The notes below the pieces were generated by a model. That model had not been told where the DNA came from and did not search any database. It was given only the letters and a program-made list of their open reading frames with translations. The position numbers and the translations under genes are program-made. A DNA stretch of 64,000 nucleotides. It comes from UKL13-2 sp947085425. Lineage in GTDB: Bacteria > Pseudomonadota > Gammaproteobacteria > Burkholderiales > Usitatibacteraceae. Location of the stretch: NCBI GenBank assembly GCA_947085425.1, contig CAMTWK010000016.1:1-64000 (forward strand). The letters are read 5' to 3'. Shown here in pieces: positions 55,521 to 64,000 of this stretch. Each line of letters opens with the position of its first letter. Position 1 is the stretch's first letter.

Positions 55521-57026
55521 ATGAAAGCGCGTATTGCCTTATTTATTGCAATTGCCGCCATTGCCACGTTGATGTTTGTCGGCTTGGGCATACGCAAATC
55601 CGACTTCGCCCCCGATTGGCTGGCCGCGCCACTCGGCGCCCCGCGTGCGTCCGGCGAGTTGGTGGTCCTGACTGTTCGCGGGCCGACCACCACCCAAATC
55701 CAAACCAAGGTCGGTGATGGCGCCGTGGCTGGCGTCACATTAGGCGGCTTTGAGCATGATCTGGCAGCCCTGTTTGCCAAAGAATTAGGCGTGGCGCTCA
55801 ATATTAAAGTGATGCCAAGTTATGCCAAATTGATTGCACAATTAGGTGCAGACCGCGGCCACATCGCCGCCGCCGGTTTGTCGCCCAGCGCCGATTTACG
55901 CAAAAAATTTGCGTTTGGTCCGCCCTATAAAACCATTCAATACCAGCTGATTTATCGCAGCGCCGATAAACGCCCGCGCAACATCAGCAGTCTTGGCGGA
56001 CTAAAAATGGTGGTCATTGCAGAAACACCGGCGCACGACATTGCCCGCGACCTGACAGGCGATACACCGACTTTGGCAATTGAGGTTTTGCCGCATGAGG
56101 CCAGCCCAGAGGAATTGTTGATCGCATTGGAGCAAAATCGGGCGGACGTGGCGCTGATCGATACCTACGCCTTTGCCGTCAGCAAACGCCTGCATCCAAA
56201 TTTGAGTGCCGCCTTTAACGTCGGCCGCGAAGCCAAAGTGGCATGGGCGTTCGCCAATATTGCGGATCATGATCTGCAACAAAGCAGCGTGTTATTTTTT
56301 GAAAAAATTCGCGGTAATGGCACGCTGAACCGCCTGATGGATCGTTATTACGGCCACGTCAATCGTATTCACCCCATTGATACCGAGGTCATGCTTGGCA
56401 AAATTCAATCCGAATTACATAAATTCAAACCATATTTTTTTGACGCCCAGCGGTTGACCAATATTGACTGGCGCATTTTGGCGGCAGTTGGTTATCAAGA
56501 ATCACACTGGGACCCGCTCGCCACCTCGCCAACCGGGGTGCGCGGCTTGATGATGTTGACCGAGGACACCGCAGATCGAATGAAAGTCAAAAATCGCTTG
56601 GATGCACGCGAATCGATCATTGGTGGAGCCCAATACATTGCACTGCTGCGCGACACCGTGCCGGCGCGCATCCCCGAGCCGGACCGCACCTGGCTGGCGC
56701 TTGCCGCCTATAACCAAGGATACGGCCACTTGGAAGATGCCCGCATTTTGACCGCGCGTATGGGGCTCAACGCCGACAGTTGGCTGGATGTGCGCAAAGC
56801 CTATCCAAAACTTCGCGAACCGGAGTTTTTTGAAGCCAGTAAATATGGATTCTGCCGTGGCGATGAGGCGGTGCAGTTTGTCGAAAATATCCGCAATTAC
56901 ACCGATATGATGCTGCGCTTGGAAAAGCCCTTTGACGCCGATCGGGAAATTTCCATATTGGACGATGCCGCCCTTGCCCACGAGCGCCGGCGTGAACGGC
57001 GCGGCTTGATCGCCCCCAAAAATTAA
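55521..57026 (+). CDS. mltF: Membrane-bound lytic murein transglycosylase F
   Basis: 501 residues. N-terminal helix (ALFIAIAAIATLMFVGLGI), substrate-binding-protein domain (about 47-270), and SLT domain (about 310-450) with catalytic Glu327 in YQESHWDP. Cuts peptidoglycan glycan strands. Its end overlaps the end of the convergent phosphatase by four bases. Confidence 0.9.
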   Translation: MKARIALFIAIAAIATLMFVGLGIRKSDFAPDWLAAPLGAPRASGELVVLTVRGPTTTQIQTKVGDGAVAGVTLGGFEHDLAALFAKELGVALNIKVMPSYAKLIAQLGADRGHIAAAGLSPSADLRKKFAFGPPYKTIQYQLIYRSADKRPRNISSLGGLKMVVIAETPAHDIARDLTGDTPTLAIEVLPHEASPEELLIALEQNRADVALIDTYAFAVSKRLHPNLSAAFNVGREAKVAWAFANIADHDLQQSSVLFFEKIRGNGTLNRLMDRYYGHVNRIHPIDTEVMLGKIQSELHKFKPYFFDAQRLTNIDWRILAAVGYQESHWDPLATSPTGVRGLMMLTEDTADRMKVKNRLDARESIIGGAQYIALLRDTVPARIPEPDRTWLALAAYNQGYGHLEDARILTARMGLNADSWLDVRKAYPKLREPEFFEASKYGFCRGDEAVQFVENIRNYTDMMLRLEKPFDADREISILDDAALAHERRRERRGLIAPKN

Positions 57027-57664
57027 ACGCGGTCGTTATGTGTGGCGTTATCAAGATGTGATGTGTCGCCCCAAACCTCTATTTTCCATGCCGGACCGGC
57101 GGCATTGACACGGTTGTAGGCCACGTTGGGAATTTCAATTTTATGTGGACTCGACACCGGCAGGTTGTTCAGCCAACGATAAACCGCCGCCAGCACCCCG
57201 CCGTGCGACACCACCAAAATGCGTTTGCCCGCGTGTGCAGCGGTGATGGATTGCAGGGTGCCGACAATGCGTTGGTGAAACTGATTGCGCGACTCACCAT
57301 TTGGTGCCGCGTAATCAGGATCGGTTTCGCGGGTACGCGAAAACATTTGTGGATGGTCGCGGTCAATTTCCGCGTAGGTCTTGCCCTCGGCAACACCAAA
57401 CGCGCGTTCACGCAGCCGGGCATCAAATACGACGGGATGGCCGGTTTGGGCGGTGATCAATTGCGCGGTGCGTTGCGCGCGCAACAAATCACTCGACACC
57501 ACCCAATCGATCGCCTCGGTCGACAAACCGGCACGTAAACGCACACCCATGGCATCGGCTTGACCAAGTCCTTCCGCCGTTAAAGTGCTGTCTGAATGCC
57601 CTTGAATCCGGCCGGCACGGTTCCACTCGGTTTCGCCGTGCCTGACCAAAATTAAAGTGGTCAT
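57023..57664 (-). CDS. Histidine phosphatase family protein
   Basis: 213 residues. LVRHGETEWNRAGRIQGHSD carries the phospho-His9; VVSHGGVLAAVYRWL gives the second His. Acts as a phosphoglycerate mutase-like or CobC-type phosphatase. It overlaps the serS stop by four bases, so the pair is coupled. Confidence 0.88.
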   Translation of the reverse strand: MTTLILVRHGETEWNRAGRIQGHSDSTLTAEGLGQADAMGVRLRAGLSTEAIDWVVSSDLLRAQRTAQLITAQTGHPVVFDARLRERAFGVAEGKTYAEIDRDHPQMFSRTRETDPDYAAPNGESRNQFHQRIVGTLQSITAAHAGKRILVVSHGGVLAAVYRWLNNLPVSSPHKIEIPNVAYNRVNAAGPAWKIEVWGDTSHLDNATHNDRV

Positions 57665-58932
57665 TTGCCGATGGCCGTGACACCACCCATATGAGGCAGC
57701 AGTACCCTGGGAATGGTCACCGAGCCATCGGCATTTTGGTAGTTTTCCAAAATGGCGACCAAGGTGCGACCAACCGCCAACCCCGAGCCGTTAATGGTGT
57801 GAAGTGACTCCGACTTTCCGGCGGCGTTCTTGAACCGCGCCATCATACGACGCGCCTGGAACGCCTCGAAATTCGAGCAACTGGAGATTTCCCGGTAAGT
57901 ATTTTGCGCGGGCAACCAAACTTCAAGATCGTAGGTTTTGGCTGCGGAAAAACCCATGTCACCGGTGCAAAGCAACATGGTGCGAAACGGCAATTCCAGT
58001 TTTTTAAGAATGGCCTCGGCATGCGCCGTGAGTGCTTCGTGCGCCTCAGTCGATTGTTCGGGTGTGACAATCTGCACCATTTCAACCTTGTCAAATTGGT
58101 GTTGCCGTATCATGCCGCGGGTGTCCTTGCCGTAGCTGCCCGCCTCGGAGCGAAAACAGGGGCTGTGACAGGCGAATTTCAACGGCAATTCTTTCAGGTC
58201 AACAATCGTATCGCGTACAAAGTTGGTGACCGGATATTCCGCAGTCGGAATCAGATATAAATCGCGCCCTTCAATTTTGAACAGATCGTCCTTGAATTTG
58301 GCGAGACTCGACACGCCGTCCGCCGCTTCCGAGCCCACCATGTACGGGACATACACCTCGGTATAACCGTGTTCAGTCGTGTGGACATCGAGCATGAATT
58401 GAGCGAGTGCCCGATGCAATCGTGCCACCCCACCTTTTAAAACTGAAAAGCGTGCGCCGCTCAATTTACTGGCGGTGGCGAAATCGATGCCACCCAATGC
58501 CTCACCCAAATCCGTATGGTCCTTGGGCGCAAAATCGAACACCCGCGGCGTGCCGTGGCGACGTACCTCGACATTTTCATCGGCATTTTTTCCACTCGGA
58601 ACATCGGCGCGCGGGATATTTGGAATAACCCGCAAAAATGCATTGAGAGTCTCCTGCAAGGCACCCAAGGCAAGCTCGTTGGCTTTTAATTCGTCCGCAA
58701 TCCCGCCCACTTCGGCCATGATGGCCGAGGCGTCTTCTCCCTTGCCCTTGAGCAATCCAACTTGTTTGGAAAGTGCATTGCGTTTGGCCTGCAACTCTTC
58801 GGTGCGGACTTGCAAAGATTTGCGTTGATCTTCAAGTGTACGAAATTGTGTTTCGTCAATCGTAAAGCCGCGCCGGGCGAGGCCGGCCTGTACCGAGGGA
58901 AAATCTTTACGCAACAATTGGATATCTAACAT
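57661..58932 (-). CDS. serS: Seryl-tRNA synthetase
   Basis: 423 residues. N-terminal coiled coil (about 30-100), then class II core with FRSEAGSYGKDTRGM (motif 2) and VGRTLVAILENYQ (motif 3). Charges tRNA-Ser. Part of a conserved block with rarA and lolA. Confidence 0.95.
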   Translation of the reverse strand: MLDIQLLRKDFPSVQAGLARRGFTIDETQFRTLEDQRKSLQVRTEELQAKRNALSKQVGLLKGKGEDASAIMAEVGGIADELKANELALGALQETLNAFLRVIPNIPRADVPSGKNADENVEVRRHGTPRVFDFAPKDHTDLGEALGGIDFATASKLSGARFSVLKGGVARLHRALAQFMLDVHTTEHGYTEVYVPYMVGSEAADGVSSLAKFKDDLFKIEGRDLYLIPTAEYPVTNFVRDTIVDLKELPLKFACHSPCFRSEAGSYGKDTRGMIRQHQFDKVEMVQIVTPEQSTEAHEALTAHAEAILKKLELPFRTMLLCTGDMGFSAAKTYDLEVWLPAQNTYREISSCSNFEAFQARRMMARFKNAAGKSESLHTINGSGLAVGRTLVAILENYQNADGSVTIPRVLLPHMGGVTAIGK

Positions 58933-59113
58933 TTTGTTTCCTTGGTCACGAATGGTGTGTGGCTTGATTGCCTGAATTTGAAAGTAGGGATGGTTGATGG
59001 CGATCTAAGGTGGCGATACGTTAAATGACACGCGCCATTGCGCCACGGACAACCTGAATAATGGCAAACCGCGCCCGCCGAATTTTACTGAATCAACCTG
59101 CGCAAATTGCACG

Positions 59114-59148
59114 CAAAAAAACGGGCGCTATCTCGATCGAGAGGAGCG
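59114..59148 (-). terminator. Possible terminator after rarA
   Basis: A CTCGATCGAG hairpin with outer CGCT/AGCG pairs is followed, after about eight bases, by a seven-T run on the minus strand. Lies between rarA and serS. Confidence 0.45.
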
Positions 59149-59204
59149 GCTGGAGGGATTGTGACGCGGTCTTGGCCGGGTCACAAATAACAGGGTGGAC
59201 GGGT

Positions 59205-60551
59205 TCATTTGCGGTATTTTGAATCAAGCGCCCGCATCTCTGCAAGTTTTTCTGCGATTTTGGCTTCCAAGCCCCGATCGGTCGGTTGATACCAGTCCGG
59301 TCGGTCCATGCCATCCGGCAAATATTGTTCACCGGCAGCGTAACCACCACTTTCGTCGTGGGCGTACCGGTAATTCGCCCCCATCCCCATCGACTTCATC
59401 ATTTTGGTGGGCGCATTGCGCAAATGCATCGGCACCGGCCGCGAACCATCTGCAGCCACAAAGGCGCGCGCGGCATTAAAGGCGACATAGACGGAATTCG
59501 ACTTGGCGGCAATGGCCAAATACACCAATGCCTCAGCCAGCGCCAATTCGCCTTCAGGTGAACCCAGGCGCTCATAAACATCGGCTGCGTTCATGGTGAT
59601 TTGTAATGCACGTGGATCGGCCAGACCAATATCCTCGGACGCCATACGAATCAAACGCCGCGCCAGATAACGCGGGTCGGCACCGCCGTCGAGCATGCGA
59701 CAAAACCAATACAGCGCGGCATCGGGGTCGGAGCCGCGCACACTTTTATGGAGCGCCGAAATTTGATCGTAAAAATGATCGCCGCCCTTATCAAACTTTT
59801 TGGCGGCGCGCGCCAATACTTTTTCCACAAACTCGACGTCAATATTAGCCGCCTGCCGGGACTTTGACGCCGTTGCCAATTGCTCAATGAGATTAAGCAG
59901 ACGCCGGCCATCCCCATCGGCCATATTGATCAAACGTTTTTTGGCAGCGTCACCATCCTCCCCGGTCAGGCACGTGTCCACACCGACCACTTTTGCCGCC
60001 CGCTCGAACATCTCCGCCAACGCCTGATCATCGAGCGCTTTTAAAACATACACCGCCGCACGCGACAGCAACGCATTATTCAATTCGAACGACGGATTTT
60101 CCGTGGTGGCACCGATAAACGTCACCAGACCGGATTCCACATGCGGCAAAAACGCATCCTGCTGGCTTTTGTTAAAGCGATGCACCTCGTCTACAAATAA
60201 AATAGTGCGGCGATTCAGATTCTGGCTGTTCACCTGCGCGCGTTCAATCGCCTCGCGAATTTCTTTCACGCCCGACAAGACCGCCGACAGGGCGATAAAG
60301 TCAGACTCAAACGCATCCGCCATCAAACGTGCAATGGTGGTCTTGCCGACCCCGGGTGGGCCCCACAAAATCATCGAATGCGGCTTGCCGGATTGAAACG
60401 CGATTTGTAATGGCATGCCCTCGCCGGTCAGGTGGGGCTGGCCGATCACCTCCTTGAGTGTGCGCGGACGCAACCGCTCCGCGAGCGGAACGTGCGCTTC
60501 ATTGGATGAGGGTGCGGATGAAGATGGGTTGGCAGAAAATAAATCCGTCAC
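59205..60551 (-). CDS. rarA: Replication-associated recombination protein A
   Basis: 448 residues. Walker A GPPGVGKTT, Walker B LFVDEVHRFNK, then a C-terminal MgsA domain (about 270-448; HKSVRGSDPDAALYW). An AAA+ ATPase acting at stalled forks. The gap before serS is 272 bases. Confidence 0.93.
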   Translation of the reverse strand: MTDLFSANPSSSAPSSNEAHVPLAERLRPRTLKEVIGQPHLTGEGMPLQIAFQSGKPHSMILWGPPGVGKTTIARLMADAFESDFIALSAVLSGVKEIREAIERAQVNSQNLNRRTILFVDEVHRFNKSQQDAFLPHVESGLVTFIGATTENPSFELNNALLSRAAVYVLKALDDQALAEMFERAAKVVGVDTCLTGEDGDAAKKRLINMADGDGRRLLNLIEQLATASKSRQAANIDVEFVEKVLARAAKKFDKGGDHFYDQISALHKSVRGSDPDAALYWFCRMLDGGADPRYLARRLIRMASEDIGLADPRALQITMNAADVYERLGSPEGELALAEALVYLAIAAKSNSVYVAFNAARAFVAADGSRPVPMHLRNAPTKMMKSMGMGANYRYAHDESGGYAAGEQYLPDGMDRPDWYQPTDRGLEAKIAEKLAEMRALDSKYRK

Positions 60552-60662
60552 GATGAGCCAATACTGTATCGGTAATAGTCGTTTAACGGCGGGCGTTTAC
60601 AACCAAAAGTGTCACGAACACCGCATCCATTCATGTGTTTACCGGCACAAGGTCCAACGCCG

Positions 60663-61301
60663 TTAATTGGCCTTTTCACCAACCACATCCGCGCCCTTGG
60701 GTGTGATGAAGGTGAATTCCCTGGCGTCGATTTTTGCATTGCGCACAAAGTTGCCGAGCACAATACGCGTTTTATTGCCAAACGCATCAAACAACTCCAT
60801 CACCTGCAAATTGTTATTGGCAAATCCCATACGAATTTTTTCAATGCCTGCATCTTTTTGTTTTGGTTCCGCATTCACCCAATCCAACTGTTCAGATTGG
60901 CCGCCCGCCACCAAAATAAACGCCGCCTCCACTTCCGCCCGTCCGGCCAGCAATGCCGCCGGTGTTGATGAAAAAGCCGCGTCTAATTTTCGAACTGTGA
61001 CTTGATTCAGATCCTGGTCATACAACCAAACATTTTTGCCGTCACCAACAATCACCTGCGCCGGCTTTTCGTATACCCAGCGAAATTTTCCCGGCCGTTG
61101 AAATTGCAATACACCTTTGGACGTGGCGGACGTTTTACCTTTTGCATCGGTCACGCTTTGGCTGAAGTCGGCCCGCGCCGACTGGGTGGATTGCACAAAC
61201 GCGCGGAATTGTTCCACTGCACCTGCCGCATGCGATGCCATCGGCATGGCCGTCAAACTGATGGTGACAACACATACAAACAAAATTCGAATATTCATCA
61301 A
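60663..61301 (-). CDS. lolA: Outer-membrane lipoprotein carrier protein
   Basis: 212 residues with a signal peptide. FVQSTQSARADFSQSVTDAK and KGVLQFQRPGKFRWVYEKP are typical LolA strings. It carries lipoproteins across the periplasm. Lies between ftsK and rarA. Confidence 0.92.
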   Translation of the reverse strand: MMNIRILFVCVVTISLTAMPMASHAAGAVEQFRAFVQSTQSARADFSQSVTDAKGKTSATSKGVLQFQRPGKFRWVYEKPAQVIVGDGKNVWLYDQDLNQVTVRKLDAAFSSTPAALLAGRAEVEAAFILVAGGQSEQLDWVNAEPKQKDAGIEKIRMGFANNNLQVMELFDAFGNKTRIVLGNFVRNAKIDAREFTFITPKGADVVGEKAN

Positions 61302-61361
61302 GGGTTTCCATGCGTAAATTTGGTTGACTGCAAAAGTGGCGAAGCCAACATTGCAAAAATT

Positions 61362-63686
61362 TTATTCGGCCCGGTGGGGAACCAAAATTTCGCGGTTGCC
61401 ATTGCCACCCATGGTCGAGACCAATCCGGCCTTTTCCATATCTTCAAGCAATCGGGCGGCGCGGTTGTAACCAATACGCAGGTGCCGTTGCACCAGCGAA
61501 ATCGACGCGCGTTTATTTTGTAAAACGATTTGCACCGCCTGATCGTACAACGGGTCTTTTTCGGCGGCACCGCTGACATCATTGCCATCGCCCCCCATGG
61601 CCTCCGACATCGACTCGTCCGGTGCGTCCAAAATTCCCTCGATGTAGGCGGGTTCACCCTGGGTTTTGAGTTGTTCCACCACCCGATGCACTTCGGCATC
61701 ACTGACAAACGCACCGTGCACGCGTTGTGGCATGCCGGAACCAGGTGGCAAATACAACATGTCGCCCTGCCCGAGCAGCGCCTCGGCGCCCTGCTGGTCA
61801 AGAATAGTGCGCGAATCAATCTTCGACGAAACCTGAAAGGCAACACGCGTCGGCACGTTGGCTTTGATCAGACCGGTGATCACATCAACACTCGGTCGTT
61901 GGGTGGCCAGCACCAAATGAATGCCCGATGCGCGCGCTTTTTGCGCCAGCCGTGCAATCAGTTCTTCGACCTTTTTGCCGACCACCATCATCATGTCAGC
62001 CAACTCATCGATCACCACCACAATCAACGGTAAGGGCTCGAGCGGCTCGGGTGCGTCAGGCGTTAATGAAAACGGATGCGGCAACGGCGACCCCTTGTCT
62101 TTGGCTTCCTTGACCTTGGCATTAAAACCGGCCAGATTGCGCACCCCGACCGCGCTCATTAATTTGTAACGACGATCCATTTCCGCCACACACCAGCTCA
62201 GGGCGTAACCGGCATGGCGCATATCCGTCACCACCGGTGCCAGCAAATGCGGAATATCCTGATATACCGACAGCTCCAGCATTTTTGGATCAATCAATAT
62301 CAAGCGGACTTCGTTGGCGGTGGCTTTATAAACCAGCGACAAAATCATGGCGTTGATTGCCACCGATTTTCCTGAGCCGGTGGTACCGGCCACCAACACA
62401 TGTGGCATTTTTGCCAGATCCGCCACCACCGGACGCCCGGCGATGTCCTTGCCCATGGCAATGGCCAATTTGGACGACATATCGCCATACACGGCTGAAC
62501 CGAGAATTTCCGACAAGCGCACAATTTCGCGTTTTGGATTGGGAATTTCCAAACCCATATGCGAGGTGCCGGGAATGGTTTCAACAATACGAATCGAGGT
62601 GACCGACAATGCGCGCGCCAAATCCCGCGCCAAATTGACCACGGTGGCACCCTTGACGCCCACCGCCGGTTCAATTTCGTAGCGGGTAATCACCGGGCCA
62701 GGGAAGGCAGCCATCACCTTGACGCTGACGTTAAAGTCCATCAACTTGCGTTCGATCAGGCGCGACGTAAATTCAAGGGTCTCGGCTGACGGCCGCTCGA
62801 TTACGGAATCGGGTGGATCAAGCAAGGCAATCGGTGGCAAAGGTGAATCCGGCATATCGGAAAAAAGCGGCGCTTGTTTTTCTTTTTTGGCCCGATCCGA
62901 CTGCGGAATATCAATCATCGTCGGCTCAATACGAATCGGCGGATGACCCTCAATTTCGCGTCGCATCACTTCAACTTTCACCTCGCGCGCCGATACCGCC
63001 TGTTCGCCGACATCACGGTCGCGTTTGGCGTCGATGCGCCATTTTATGGTCAGCCAACTCCATTCCACAGCGGCCCCGATCCGTTCGGCCAGACGAATCC
63101 ACGACAATCCGGAAAAAACCGACAACGCTGCGGCACAAAGGAACAACAACAATATGGTGCCACCGACAAAACCCAAGCCGGTCTCAATTCTACCGGCAAT
63201 CAAGCCACCGATCACACCACCCGGACCATTTGGCAGCGCCGCCTGAATAGTATGCAGACGCATGGCCTCAAGGGTGGACGATGCCAGCAGCAAAAGAACA
63301 AAGCCGATCATGGCAATCATCAAATTGCGTCGGTCAAAAATGTTCCAGATTTCAACCCGATGAAACATCCGTAACACGCCGTTGGCGGCCAGCACCACCA
63401 GCCACCATGCAGATAGTCCGAATAGTCCCAGGAAAAAATCCGACAACCATGCACCCACCGTGCCGCCCTTGTTGAGCGCAGCCGCCCCCACGCCGGAAAA
63501 AAAGTAGCCCGCGTCCTTGGCCGTGTGGGTGGCCAAAATCAGGCCAAGATAAATTGCCAACGCCAGCAGGCCGATCCAGCCGGCTTCACGCAGCAATTTA
63601 GACACCCGCGTGGCCTCCGGGGTTTGCAATTTTGGCGCGACGGATGTCGACGAAAACAGATCGTTATCGGCTGTACTCATAAACAA
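61362..63686 (-). CDS. ftsK: DNA translocase FtsK
   Basis: 774 residues. Four N-terminal helices (about 35-210), motor with Walker A VAGTTGSGKSVAIN and VVIDELADMM, and a C-terminal winged-helix gamma domain (ISLVQRHLRIGYNRAARLLE). Segregates chromosomes at division. Confidence 0.94.
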   Translation of the reverse strand: MFMSTADNDLFSSTSVAPKLQTPEATRVSKLLREAGWIGLLALAIYLGLILATHTAKDAGYFFSGVGAAALNKGGTVGAWLSDFFLGLFGLSAWWLVVLAANGVLRMFHRVEIWNIFDRRNLMIAMIGFVLLLLASSTLEAMRLHTIQAALPNGPGGVIGGLIAGRIETGLGFVGGTILLLFLCAAALSVFSGLSWIRLAERIGAAVEWSWLTIKWRIDAKRDRDVGEQAVSAREVKVEVMRREIEGHPPIRIEPTMIDIPQSDRAKKEKQAPLFSDMPDSPLPPIALLDPPDSVIERPSAETLEFTSRLIERKLMDFNVSVKVMAAFPGPVITRYEIEPAVGVKGATVVNLARDLARALSVTSIRIVETIPGTSHMGLEIPNPKREIVRLSEILGSAVYGDMSSKLAIAMGKDIAGRPVVADLAKMPHVLVAGTTGSGKSVAINAMILSLVYKATANEVRLILIDPKMLELSVYQDIPHLLAPVVTDMRHAGYALSWCVAEMDRRYKLMSAVGVRNLAGFNAKVKEAKDKGSPLPHPFSLTPDAPEPLEPLPLIVVVIDELADMMMVVGKKVEELIARLAQKARASGIHLVLATQRPSVDVITGLIKANVPTRVAFQVSSKIDSRTILDQQGAEALLGQGDMLYLPPGSGMPQRVHGAFVSDAEVHRVVEQLKTQGEPAYIEGILDAPDESMSEAMGGDGNDVSGAAEKDPLYDQAVQIVLQNKRASISLVQRHLRIGYNRAARLLEDMEKAGLVSTMGGNGNREILVPHRAE

Positions 63687-63739
63687 CGATTATATGCGGC
63701 TTGCAATTGGAAAATGGCCGGGGATGGCGTAAACAAAAG

Positions 63740-64000
63740 TCAGAAACTCGGTGGCAGTTTTTCGTTGTGAATCGTTATCTGCTTGGATTCAATCGAAATG
63801 TAACCGCGCTCGGACAGGTCTTTCAAAATGCGATTGACCATTTCCCGCGACGCCCCCACCATATTGGCGATATCCTGCTGCGACAATTTTTCACCGACGA
63901 TCAGCTTGCCATTGGTTTCGACTGCCAACTCCAGCAACGTATTTGCGACCCGGCCGTACACGTCCATCAACGCCAAGGTGGAAATCTTGCGATCCGCGTC
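63740..64000 (-). CDS. Crp/Fnr-family regulator, C-terminal part (runs off the window)
   Basis: 87 codons in frame to the edge: ALMDVYGRVANTLLELA then the HTH LSQQDIANMVGASREMVNRI. The N-terminal nucleotide-binding domain is outside the window. It is upstream of ftsK on the same strand. Confidence 0.85.
   Translation of the reverse strand, partial: DADRKISTLALMDVYGRVANTLLELAVETNGKLIVGEKLSQQDIANMVGASREMVNRILKDLSERGYISIESKQITIHNEKLPPSF

Overview
The window is a 64 kb piece of a proteobacterial chromosome, most likely a betaproteobacterium. I infer this from the syntenic block ftsK-lolA-rarA-serS, a DksA with a histone-H1-like Lys/Ala tail, the methylcrotonyl-CoA carboxylase and mmsAB catabolic genes, a yybP-ykoY manganese riboswitch before terC, and ybbAP next to tesA. 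Genus and species cannot be decided from the sequence alone. I saw no tRNA, rRNA or CRISPR.

Layout. (1) 1-1500 is an accessory patch: the first ten codons of an IS110-type transposase, a mazEF-type toxin-antitoxin pair, and the 5' piece of a broken group II intron. (2) 1513-4482 holds a LemA protein overlapping a large partner membrane protein, plus a truncated exported protein. (3) 4558-27354 is a large branched-chain amino acid and acyl-CoA catabolic region. It carries thiolase, SDR, acyl-CoA dehydrogenase, both subunits of methylcrotonyl-CoA carboxylase, methylglutaconyl-CoA hydratase (leucine branch), then mmsA, mmsB, enoyl-CoA hydratase and 3-hydroxyisobutyryl-CoA hydrolase (valine branch), a FAH-family hydrolase, a second acyl-CoA dehydrogenase, and etfBA to take the electrons. 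A DUF559 gene with hairpin inverted repeats is wedged between mccB and the hydratase, and three small membrane proteins lie between mmsA and mmsB. (4) 27618-33178 holds an S33-type lipoprotein peptidase plus NatAB-type ABC exporter operon, a methyltransferase and a membrane PAS sensor. (5) 33322-43975 holds a MITE-like element, dksA with its terminator, terC under a Mn riboswitch, an iron-type permease behind a Fur-like palindrome, ybbAP/tesA and selU.

(6) 43975-45833 holds a second MITE-like element with perfect 28-bp ends, an OmpA-like protein, and a dead two-gene nucleotidyltransferase module with separable single-base lesions. (7) 46058-49103 is a block that looks GC-richer, with few A/T runs: an NhaR-type LysR regulator divergent from an HPF-like protein, two membrane proteins and a small methyltransferase; it looks acquired. 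(8) 49279-53921 holds a Ser/Thr kinase fused to a cyclic-nucleotide-binding domain and a large TonB-dependent receptor. (9) 54190-64000 is a housekeeping end: ispF, ispD, mltF, a histidine phosphatase, serS, rarA, lolA, ftsK and the tail of a Crp/Fnr regulator.

The most unusual items are the DUF559 cassette, the two related MITE-like elements, the H1-tailed DksA with a degenerate zinc finger, the kinase-cNMP sensor, the nhaR/hpf block, and the LemA pair. None can be called a new system with certainty from sequence alone.
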